Assembly (NCBI GenBank): GCA_045643185.1
Contig: JAZUKH010000171.1
Span: 1 to 23,202 of the forward strand
Reading direction: 5' to 3'
Length of the DNA stretch: 23,202 nt
From: RGIG464 sp045643185
GTDB lineage: Bacteria; Myxococcota_A; Bradymonadia; UBA4248
A model generated the notes under the pieces. It was not told the origin of the DNA. It saw only the letters and a list, made by a program, of their open reading frames with translations, and made no database searches. Below are positions 14,477 through 21,371 of the stretch, in pieces. The first letter of the stretch is position 1; every line of letters begins with the position of its first letter. The position numbers were made by a program, and so were the translations under genes.

Positions 14477-14586
14477 GGCGCCGGCTATCGCTTCGCGATA
14501 CGCGTCGCCACGCGGTCTTCACGCTGCGCGTGATACGCCCGCGTCTTTCATTTTTGCGCGGCTATCGCTCCGCGATACGCCGCGCG
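14477..14586. repeat. Cluster of three GC-rich palindromes, relatives of the intergenic repeat
   Basis: At 14556-14585, GCGCGGC-TATCGC, loop TCC, GCGATA-C-GCCGCGC forms a 13-pair stem. At 14477-14508 a similar sequence carries GGCTATCGC-TTC-GCGATACG. Both keep the GCGGCTA...TACGCC arms of the larger repeat with a short centre. Between them, 14509-14532 is a hairpin nearly identical to the one at 13899-13920 on the other strand. All lie between the convergently placed ends of zapA control DNA and the leucine-rich-repeat gene. Confidence 0.6.
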
Positions 14587-14591
14587 AGGCA

Positions 14592-16679
14592 TCACACGGT
14601 TCGGAACATAAACACATCGACGCCGTTAAACCAGGCGCAGATGTTATCGCCAAAGCCGTATTCGTCGAACAAGCTGCGGAAGATCGAGGCACGATGTCGA
14701 TCAAGAAGCATGAACACGTCACGGTATTTTTCGTCATCACCGGTGCGTGCATAACGGATCTGAACGATGCCCAGATCAAGTTCAGCATCATGCATCGAAC
14801 GGCTCCACGCGGCACACCAGCGCGTGACGCCGTCCTCTTCGTAGACATTTTCGGGGGTATAGCGCGTTTTCTCATAACCGGCGCCGCGCAGCAGTCCTTC
14901 GATCACATCCACAAAGTCCCAGTACGTTTCACCTTTATCGACCCAGCCGGTGTGATGCCAAATGCGCGGATTATATCGATTCGTATTGACGACACCACCC
15001 AGAAGGTTGATCAGACCAATCCACAGCAACATGTCGTCGATCTCAAAGACCTGGCCATCGATCGAAATGCGTTCACTCGCCGAAGTTTTGTCAGACGAAC
15101 CTGTCTTTTCGGTAAGTCCCATTTCATTCTGGAACGCCTGGATCACGTCCTCACGTGACACTTCCACAGCCTCGTCATCGGCTTCGTCGACATCTGTTCC
15201 TGCGTCATCCGACGAAACGACGTCGTCTTTTTCATCCTGACTGAGTTCTTCAAGTTCACGCAGAAAATCCTCGGTCTCTTCTTCAGACAGAGTATCTTCA
15301 TCAGGCGGATTCTGTTCGATCAGACAGCGTTTGACAATATCACAGAGAACGCCTTCGTAATCGGTTTTCATGCGAATACGCCAGAGGGCATCGTTTTCAC
15401 GATACGTCACGCCATTGCCACCAATAGCCAGCATCGTGTGCATATACACGACCTGCATGACGAGGTTTTCGTTATACGTCGAGTTTTGCGGCAATGCCAG
15501 AATGAACGCCTTCATGTGCGTTGCGGCATCGGTAAACGCGTACGCATCGCCGTTTGAAATCACGTAGGTCAGCTTCAAAAGCTGGTTCAAAATCCTGAGA
15601 TAGCGATCTCGCCAAGTTGCATCCATCGTGCGTTCGCAGATCTCACGCATGATGGAACGCAAAACGCATTGGACTGCGGGCGAGTCGATGCAAACCAGGT
15701 ATGGGTAGCGCTCTTCGTAGTCTTCCTGAGTCGGGGAGACGCGCTTGATATGGTTACCAGACCAGTCAAAATAGTCGAGTGAAAGGTAATCTTCAGCGAT
15801 CTTGAAGGCACCGCGTCCGATCACGTTGATCGCGTTCGGATCAGGGCATTTCCAATAAACACAGGATAACTTGTCGCAACCCCAAAATGCTTCGCTTGAA
15901 ATGCGTTTCAGCCGAGACGAAACGTAGACATTCTCGAGCGACGTACAGCCTTTAAAGACCGATTTTCCCAAATGAATCACGCTTTCTGGCACGACGAGCC
16001 ATTTTTGCCCCGGTTCGAACTCGATCTCCGTCTTGTCCATTTCATCCGGCAAGTCAGAAGCCTGTTGGATCGTCTCACCATTGAGAGAAGCGCAATTTTC
16101 GAAGGCGCTTTCACCCAGGAAATCCAATGCCGGGGGCAACTTGACCGTGGACAGGCTCACGCAGCCGCGAAAGGCTCCGCCACTGATAATATGGAGCGAG
16201 TCAGGCAGCTGAACGCGTTTGAGATGAACGTGATTTTCAAACGCCGCGTGATCAATTTTCGTGACGCCTTCCGGCACAATGACGAACTCGTCATCCCCTT
16301 CGCATCGCAGAAGCGTCGTGCCTCGCATCACGAGATTGCCTTCGTGCGTTTCGTTCCAGCCCGACGACGCAGCTTTGACCGCGCCATTGACCGCCTCTTC
16401 CGCTTTTTCAGTCACGACGTTAAACGAAACGCCCGACTTCTCAAACGCCTTCGACACGCCGTTCAGAAATACGGAAATAGCATCGATCGTTTTTTCCGAT
16501 TTTTCCGTCTTATTATCCGAGTTCGCCTCGTCTGACTTACCTGTCTTATCGGCTGAGTTTACGGCATCCGTAACCGACTTTTCCTCTGTATTTTCAGCGA
16601 TTTCTTCGAGGGCCTCATTCATGCTCTCTTTGAGTCCTTCCAGGAGGTTCGAAAAAAATCCGCTATTTTTGCCTTTCAT
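14592..16679 (-). CDS. BspA-like leucine-rich-repeat protein, apparently cytoplasmic
   Basis: From the ATG at 16679 (GGAG eight bases upstream) the protein has 695 residues; the open frame runs 28 codons further, but without a ribosome site. Residues 1 to about 105 are acidic and Lys/Ser/Asp-rich. Residues about 115-310 contain LRR_5/BspA-type repeats: VPEGVTKIDHAAFENHVHLKRVQLPD, then HIISGGAFRGCVSLSTVKLP, then FLGESAFENCASL, and later HLGKSVFKGCTSLENVYVS and RISSEAFWGCDKLSCVYW. A helical region, a strongly acidic linker (EEETEDFLRELEELSQ onward) and a C-terminal alpha/beta domain of about 200 residues follow. BspA repeats usually sit on secreted proteins, but no signal peptide is visible here. 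Function unknown; protein binding is likely. It is a single gene, ending beside the palindrome cluster. Confidence 0.78.
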   Translation of the reverse strand: MKGKNSGFFSNLLEGLKESMNEALEEIAENTEEKSVTDAVNSADKTGKSDEANSDNKTEKSEKTIDAISVFLNGVSKAFEKSGVSFNVVTEKAEEAVNGAVKAASSGWNETHEGNLVMRGTTLLRCEGDDEFVIVPEGVTKIDHAAFENHVHLKRVQLPDSLHIISGGAFRGCVSLSTVKLPPALDFLGESAFENCASLNGETIQQASDLPDEMDKTEIEFEPGQKWLVVPESVIHLGKSVFKGCTSLENVYVSSRLKRISSEAFWGCDKLSCVYWKCPDPNAINVIGRGAFKIAEDYLSLDYFDWSGNHIKRVSPTQEDYEERYPYLVCIDSPAVQCVLRSIMREICERTMDATWRDRYLRILNQLLKLTYVISNGDAYAFTDAATHMKAFILALPQNSTYNENLVMQVVYMHTMLAIGGNGVTYRENDALWRIRMKTDYEGVLCDIVKRCLIEQNPPDEDTLSEEETEDFLRELEELSQDEKDDVVSSDDAGTDVDEADDEAVEVSREDVIQAFQNEMGLTEKTGSSDKTSASERISIDGQVFEIDDMLLWIGLINLLGGVVNTNRYNPRIWHHTGWVDKGETYWDFVDVIEGLLRGAGYEKTRYTPENVYEEDGVTRWCAAWSRSMHDAELDLGIVQIRYARTGDDEKYRDVFMLLDRHRASIFRSLFDEYGFGDNICAWFNGVDVFMFRTV

Positions 16680-16701
16680 TGGTTTTCTCCAGCATACAAG
16701 A

Positions 16702-16714
16702 CCCCATATTGGGG
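16702..16714. promoter_or_regulatory. Palindrome CCCCATATTGGGG
   Basis: The 5-3-5 dyad lies 22 bases before the leucine-rich-repeat gene start, in the position of an operator or leader element. Its TTGGGG arms recall the G-boxes at 7078-7206, which hints at a shared binding protein but does not show it. Confidence 0.3.
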
Positions 16715-16806
16715 CATCATACATTACAATATTTAACGTTTTGCCGCGCGGATTTTTTCGCACAACACGTCAAAAAATCGCGACCGCACATCCAATATAG
16801 GCATCC

Positions 16807-16876
16807 GGCCCCGCCAGGCGAGGGGGTAGCGGCGTATTGGCGAATGCCAATAGCCGCGTAGGGGGAGACTTCCCCC
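16807..16876 (+). repeat. Palindromic intergenic repeat, copy B (short centre)
   Basis: The arms match copy A: GGCCCCGCCAGGCG, GGGGGTAGCGGCGTATT, then AATAGCCGCGTAGGGGGAGA and CTTCCCCC. Here the centre is only ATTGGC-GAAT-GCCAAT, a 6-bp hairpin. The contrast with copies A and C defines which part is conserved and which is free to vary. Confidence 0.8.
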
Positions 16877-17025
16877 ACCAAACAAAAGACGAATTGGGAT
16901 CCATCGGCCCAGATATTTTCAACATAATGCTCAAGAAGGGTTGAAAATTATGGCACATACGCGGTAAACACGCGCGCGTTTTTTTGTCGTCCGACGGGAC
17001 GATCCTCAGTTTGAATCAGGAAAGC

Positions 17026-18312
17026 ATGCTAGAATACTTTGCAGGGCTGCGTTATCTGCTTAATCGCTCGCGCGTCAGCCTGTCCATCATTTCGATCATT
17101 TCAATTTTTGGCGTCATGCTCGGCGTGACCGCACTCGTAAGCGTCGTTTCGGTCGCAGGCGGATTTGAAGACTCTTTCAGGGACAAGGTCCTGGGCGTCA
17201 ATTCACACGTTCTCGTCATGACCTACAAGCAGGACGATTTTCGCGAATACCGCACCGTTCAGCAGACGATCGAAGACTATTCGAGCGAAGTGCTTGAAAC
17301 TGCACCGTTTATTTTTCACGAAATGATGATCGCGATCGGTTCGCAGATCTCAGGCATTTTGATCAAAGGCGTTGAGCCGGAGACCATGATGGGCGTGAGC
17401 GACCTCGCCAAATACATTATGGTCGAAAATGACGATGCCCGCCGCCAGGTGCTTTCGGATCTGCACTACAACAAACTGCGTGACGGTGATGTGCCGCCGG
17501 TCATTATCGGCAACGTACTCGCCAAGAAGCTGAAAGCCAAGATCGGCGACGAAGTGCGCGTCATTTCACCGAGACGGGGCATCGTGGGCGAACACCGCTA
17601 TGGCCCAAGCCAAATGGATCCGACCGAAAAGCGTTTTCGCATCATTGCCCTTTACGACTCGGGGTTCTACGATTACGACAACCGTTTGCTGATCTGCGAC
17701 TACAAAGCTTTACAGGACTTTTTTAATCTCGACGACGTCGTGACCGGTGTTGAAGTGCGTGTCAAAGACATCAACAAGACCGGCGGGCTTCGCGACGGGC
17801 TCACGCCGGTGCTGAACAACAAGCCGGGGCTCGACCGCTACAAGGTCATCGACTGGCAGGACCTGAACCGGAACCTGTTCACGAGTCTGCACATGCAGAA
17901 GATCACGCTGTCGATCATCATGCTGTTTATAGTGATCGTGGCGAGTTTTAATATTGTGGGCACGTTGATCATGATGGTGCTGGACAAGCAGAGAGATATT
18001 TCCATCATGAAATCGATGGGCGCGACGGATGGCATGATCATGCGCATGTTCATTTTTCAGGGCATGCTGATCGGCGGCGTCGGCACGGTTTTGGGACTGA
18101 TCGCCTCCGTCGGCGTGTGCGAAGCGATCCAGGCTTACGATTTTGACCTCGATGCCACGGTTTATTTGATCCACACACTGCCGGTAAAAATGGAACCCGG
18201 CGTGTTTGTCACAGTCGGCATAGCAGCCCTGTTCATCAGTTTTTTGGCGACGCTCTACCCGTCGTGGTGGGCGACCCAGCTTCAGCCCGTCGAAGGGATC
18301 CGTTACGAATAG
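17026..18312 (+). CDS. LolC/LolE-family lipoprotein-releasing permease
   Basis: The 428-residue inner-membrane protein belongs to the MacB/FtsX-type permeases that release lipoproteins to the carrier LolA with an ATPase, LolD. An N-terminal helix (about 19-44) leads to a large periplasmic MacB-type domain (about 45-280), then three C-terminal helices. The signature FNIVGTLIMMVLDKQRDISI followed by MKSMGATDG is diagnostic of LolC/LolE. AGGA lies five bases before the ATG at 17026; the open frame begins at TTG 16984 but lacks such a site. No lolD or second permease follows; a terminator and tatB do. Delta-lineage bacteria often have a single LolC/E-type protein with the ATPase elsewhere. It ends in TAG. 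Confidence 0.9.
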   Translation: MLEYFAGLRYLLNRSRVSLSIISIISIFGVMLGVTALVSVVSVAGGFEDSFRDKVLGVNSHVLVMTYKQDDFREYRTVQQTIEDYSSEVLETAPFIFHEMMIAIGSQISGILIKGVEPETMMGVSDLAKYIMVENDDARRQVLSDLHYNKLRDGDVPPVIIGNVLAKKLKAKIGDEVRVISPRRGIVGEHRYGPSQMDPTEKRFRIIALYDSGFYDYDNRLLICDYKALQDFFNLDDVVTGVEVRVKDINKTGGLRDGLTPVLNNKPGLDRYKVIDWQDLNRNLFTSLHMQKITLSIIMLFIVIVASFNIVGTLIMMVLDKQRDISIMKSMGATDGMIMRMFIFQGMLIGGVGTVLGLIASVGVCEAIQAYDFDLDATVYLIHTLPVKMEPGVFVTVGIAALFISFLATLYPSWWATQLQPVEGIRYE

Positions 18313-18313
18313 T

Positions 18314-18343
18314 CGCGTGGGCGACAAGCCCGCGCGTTTTTTT
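18314..18343 (+). terminator. Intrinsic terminator between the permease and tatB
   Basis: CGCG-T-GGGC pairs with GCCC-G-CGCG around GACAA, followed by seven Ts. It starts one base after the stop codon and ends only 18 bases before the tatB ATG. Either tatB has its own very close promoter or it depends on readthrough. Confidence 0.8.
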
Positions 18344-18361
18344 GAGTGAACGCGTTCAACC

Positions 18362-19099
18362 ATGTTTGGCATTGGCTTTCCAGAACTCGTATTGGTTGCG
18401 ATCATCGGCATCGTGGTGCTTGGCCCCGAGCACATGCCACGCGTTGCGCGCAAAGTCGGCGCGCTTGCAGCCAAAATGCGCAGTGCCGCGACGTCACTGA
18501 ACGACGCCATCGAACGCGACGAATCCCTGTCAGAGCTTCGTCATGAAGTACAAAACACGCGTGAGACATTGAACGAAGCCAAACGCGCCATCGACCCGCT
18601 CAACCCAAACCACCTGGCCAAATCGCTGACCGACACGATCGATGCCTCCCAACGTGAGTTCACACAGACCGTGACAGGCAGAACGCCCATCACACAAGCT
18701 TCGTCCGTTGGTTCCCAAGACGCCACGGCATCGGTCGATATTCCTCAAGGGTCATCTTCATCACAAGCTCAGTCCAAGACCTCGTCGGATGCGTCACGCA
18801 GTCTGGGTGAACAGTTGTTTGCACACCTAGATCATTATTACTCGAAGCGCAGCGCTCAACGCATCGTGGCATTGAGCGACCCGATTCTTGTGTCGACCCC
18901 CATAGCCCTCGCCACGTCCAGAATCCGAACGCGGTTAAAAGCGCCTCAACCAACATCCATGTCCAAATGCAGCGTAGTGCTTCGTCCGGCGCGAGAACAG
19001 CGTTGCCACGAAATCATTCGCGCGCTTTCCCCTGGCCACGCGGCGCCCGATCAGCGCGCCATCACACTCACCTTGTTCCATGCCTGCGACCATGACTGA
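18362..19099 (+). CDS. tatB: Sec-independent translocase protein TatB
   Basis: The N-terminus, MFGIGFPELVLVAIIGIVV followed by LGPEHMPRVARKVG, is the TatA/TatB hallmark: a membrane helix (5-21), the Gly-Pro hinge, then an amphipathic helix to about residue 75. The N-terminal Glu8 and the following tatC favour TatB over TatA. TatB and TatC form the receptor for twin-arginine signal peptides. The full frame is 245 residues. The first 160 look ordinary, but the last 85 are rich in Cys, His, Arg and Pro and unlike usual TatB tails. No strong ribosome site precedes the ATG; the 10-bp palindrome GAACGCGTTC lies at 18348-18357. Its stop overlaps the tatC start by eight bases. TatA is not in the window. 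Confidence 0.85.
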   Translation: MFGIGFPELVLVAIIGIVVLGPEHMPRVARKVGALAAKMRSAATSLNDAIERDESLSELRHEVQNTRETLNEAKRAIDPLNPNHLAKSLTDTIDASQREFTQTVTGRTPITQASSVGSQDATASVDIPQGSSSSQAQSKTSSDASRSLGEQLFAHLDHYYSKRSAQRIVALSDPILVSTPIALATSRIRTRLKAPQPTSMSKCSVVLRPAREQRCHEIIRALSPGHAAPDQRAITLTLFHACDHD

Positions 19100-19853
19100 T
19101 AACGAAGAAAAACTCAGTGAAATGCCGGTTCTGGAACACTTTGCCGAACTCCGCAAGCGTCTGACCCGCATTCTCATTGCCTGGGCGGTCGGCGTGATCG
19201 TGTGCTTTAACTTTGCGCCGAGTCTCTACAACTGGCTGTCTCAACCGATCCAACAGACGCTCGGCGAAGCGGCTTCGATGATCTTCATCAGTCCGGTCGA
19301 ACCGTTTTTTGTTTATCTGAAACTGAGTCTGATCGCGGCGATTTTTGGAACATGCCCCTACACGTTCTGGCAGATCTGGCGTTTTATTGCGCCTGGTCTT
19401 TATGCGCACGAGAAGCGTGCGTTAGCGCCGCTCGTCCTGGCATCGAGCCTGGTGTTTTTAGGGGGCGCGGCATTCTGCTACTACGTCGTCATGCCGCTCG
19501 GCATGGATGCGCTTTTAGGCGCCGGTCAAACCGAGGACTTTTCCGCCGCAGCACAGATCTCGATGCAGTCCTACTACACGCTTGTCACCCGTCTGATGCT
19601 TGCTTTTGGCATCGTTTTCGAGATGCCAATCTTCAGTTTGTTTTTGACACGCCTGGGCGTGATCGATCACCCGACTATGCTCCATCACTAGCACGCGAAG
19701 CTAGTCATCATTTTCGTCATTGCCGCGATTCTGACGCCGCCAGACGTGATCACTCAAATCTGTCTTGGCCTACCGATGTGTGGTCTTTATGCCATATCAA
19801 TTCTTCTGTCCTGGATGGTCGAAAAGCGCCAGTCTGTCCATCCTGAGTCGTAG
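19092..19853 (+). pseudogene. tatC: Sec-independent translocase protein TatC, interrupted by one in-frame TAG
   Basis: Reading from the ATG at 19092 gives 199 residues, with typical TatC motifs: HFAELRKRL, ISPVEPFFVYLKLSL, PYTFWQIWRFIAPGL, HEKR and FGIVFEMPIFS with the conserved Glu. A TAG at 19689-19691 follows LGVIDHPTMLHH. In the same frame the sequence continues as HAKLVIIFVIAAILTPPDV and then ITQICLGLPMCGLYAISILL to a second TAG at 19851-19853. This is the normal C-terminal third of TatC, holding membrane helices five and six and the conserved TPPD. Joined, the product is 253 residues, a normal TatC length. The truncated form should not work as a translocase core. TAG ends lolC, zapA and rny here, so general reassignment is unlikely. 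A nonsense mutation, sequencing error or readthrough are the options. Confidence 0.85.
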
Positions 19854-20140
19854 CCGCATTTAATGCATTATTTTCGCGCGGTACGGTTTGGTGGATGAAA
19901 AGCGTGACAGCACAGCCTGCTTGCCTTCGTCTTCGCTTCGGCTGAGATTTTGAATTTCTGACCAGCCAAAGCTTCCTGAGCTGAGTTGTAACTGAAAAAC
20001 ACACTTACTGAATGTTTAAGATTTTCAAATTTCCAAGAAGAGTTTATAAGTGTATTTGTTGTTGTGTGTTTTTCAACGGGCACAATTGAGTGTTTTGCAA
20101 AAAGCACATGGTTAATTCACTTATACAGGAGAACAAGCAG
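19854..20140 (+). other. Leader region of the outer-membrane protein pair with a long inverted repeat
   Basis: No gene is supported in this 287-base stretch. GAAAAACACAC (19994-20004) and GTGTGTTTTTC (20064-20074) are exact 11-bp inverted arms. Inside them ACACTTA (20001-20007) and TAAGTGT (20047-20053) also pair, so two alternative folds share the left arm. The region directly precedes an apparently highly expressed gene and may carry its promoter and a long structured 5' leader. No clear -35/-10 pair was found. Confidence 0.5.
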
Positions 20141-21289
20141 ATGAATTTCAAAAGCTTGACGACAGGTCTCGCCGCGTTTGCAGCGACGACCCTTTTGACA
20201 ACGGGTATTGCCTTTGCGCAGGATAATGCAGCTGTTCAGGGCGACAGCACCATCACGATTGATGCTGATGATGTTCTTCAGGACCAGACGGTCGAAAAAT
20301 CAGTCCGCGACAGTTTTTCACGTGCAGATGGTTGGTATCCGAAACTTCATATTGGTGGCACAGCCCAGTTAAACTACAATAAAGACGTGGATGGTGTTGA
20401 TGATGGTATTGCCTTCACGTTTGGTCTTGTGATCAATGCAGCAGCAGATCGAGTTTGGGATTTTGGTGATTCTGGTAAATTGGAATGGCAGAACAAATTG
20501 GACATTGAAGATGCCATGACCAAAACGCCGACGCTCGATGACTTCGTCAAATCGAAAGATAAATTCGACTTTGAAACGAAGCTTCTTTATCGTGTTCCCA
20601 ATGTTGAATGGCTTGCTCCTTTCCTTTCATTCCGTCTTCAGACCTCGTTATTCCCGAGCAAATACATTTCAGACAAAGACATCACGCTTCGTTATTATGA
20701 CAAAAACACGGATATCGATGGCAAACTTGACACGCACAATGAAGAGAACCGCACGGGTCTTCTTGGCACGCGTGAATTGGAAGCTCAGGACGGTTATAAA
20801 CTGACTGATTCGGGGAATCCGCTCGTTTTGACGGAAAAACTCGGTATTATTTTTGACGCGTATCAGAGCACACCGTTCAACGCGTCGTTCCAGGTATCAG
20901 TGGCTGGTCAGGAACTCGTTGTGACGGGTGAAGACCAGTACGTAGCGTTCGATGATGACAGCGATGATGCGTATTATGATGTTCGTAAACTCATCAGCAC
21001 GAACGCCCTCGGTCTCGACTTCACGGCGAAATTCAACGGTGTTCTGGTTGAACGCTTCAACTGGGAAGCGTTTGGTCGCCTCTATTATCCGTTCATCGTC
21101 GACGAAGACCACGGCCTTGATGGTGCCGACCTCATCCACGCTGAAATCGGCGCCAAAGTCAGCGTCAAGATCAGCGATTGGGGTTCGTTCGACTACACCC
21201 TCGAAGTTAAACGTGATCCGTTCGTTACGACGCTTTGGCAGATTTCTACCAACGTCCTCTTTACTGTCGGCTTCGATATCTTCAAATAA
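20141..21289 (+). CDS. Outer-membrane beta-barrel protein, first of a tandem pair
   Basis: The 382-residue protein has a clean signal peptide, MNFKSLTTGLAAFAATTLL and onward, with cleavage expected after AFA before QDN. The rest is strand-rich with alternating polar and hydrophobic residues. It has WYPKLHIGGTAQLNY, KLEWQNKLDIEDA, LSFRLQTSLFP and DPFVTTLWQISTNVLF segments, and ends in GFDIFK, close to the C-terminal aromatic signal of BAM substrates. The pattern recalls the DUF3078 outer-membrane family, which is of unknown function; this match is by eye. AGGAG is ten bases before the ATG at 20141; the frame is open further up but would mask the signal peptide. It is followed 82 bases later by a paralogue with the same layout. 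Confidence 0.82.
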   Translation: MNFKSLTTGLAAFAATTLLTTGIAFAQDNAAVQGDSTITIDADDVLQDQTVEKSVRDSFSRADGWYPKLHIGGTAQLNYNKDVDGVDDGIAFTFGLVINAAADRVWDFGDSGKLEWQNKLDIEDAMTKTPTLDDFVKSKDKFDFETKLLYRVPNVEWLAPFLSFRLQTSLFPSKYISDKDITLRYYDKNTDIDGKLDTHNEENRTGLLGTRELEAQDGYKLTDSGNPLVLTEKLGIIFDAYQSTPFNASFQVSVAGQELVVTGEDQYVAFDDDSDDAYYDVRKLISTNALGLDFTAKFNGVLVERFNWEAFGRLYYPFIVDEDHGLDGADLIHAEIGAKVSVKISDWGSFDYTLEVKRDPFVTTLWQISTNVLFTVGFDIFK

Positions 21290-21313
21290 GATAGCCTGAA
21301 CTTATCTTTGTAA

Positions 21314-21329
21314 GCATCAGGTCTGATGC
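21314..21329 (+). promoter_or_regulatory. Hairpin between the two outer-membrane protein genes
   Basis: GCATCAG and CTGATGC are exact complements around GT. No T-run follows, so it is not a terminator. It may protect or process the mRNA between the paralogues, which appear to be co-transcribed to the terminator at 22624. Confidence 0.35.
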
Positions 21330-21371
21330 CTCATCAAGTTTTAAACATCAAATATTGAGGAATATAAATCT

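Larger units (their letters stand above)
16680..17025. other. Divergent intergenic region, no gene
   Basis: This 346-base region separates the leucine-rich-repeat gene from the LolC/E-type gene. It has the palindrome CCCCATATTGGGG (16702-16714), repeat copy B (16807-16876), and a GC-rich alternating CGCG stretch followed by seven Ts near 16968-16986. The last may be a weak terminator. A rightward promoter with TTGAAA near 16942 is possible but poor at -10. Confidence 0.5.

Noticed and set aside
19689..19853. Genome-wide reassignment of TAG to an amino acid
   Set aside because: lolC, zapA and rny all end in TAG at the expected C-termini, so TAG normally stops translation.
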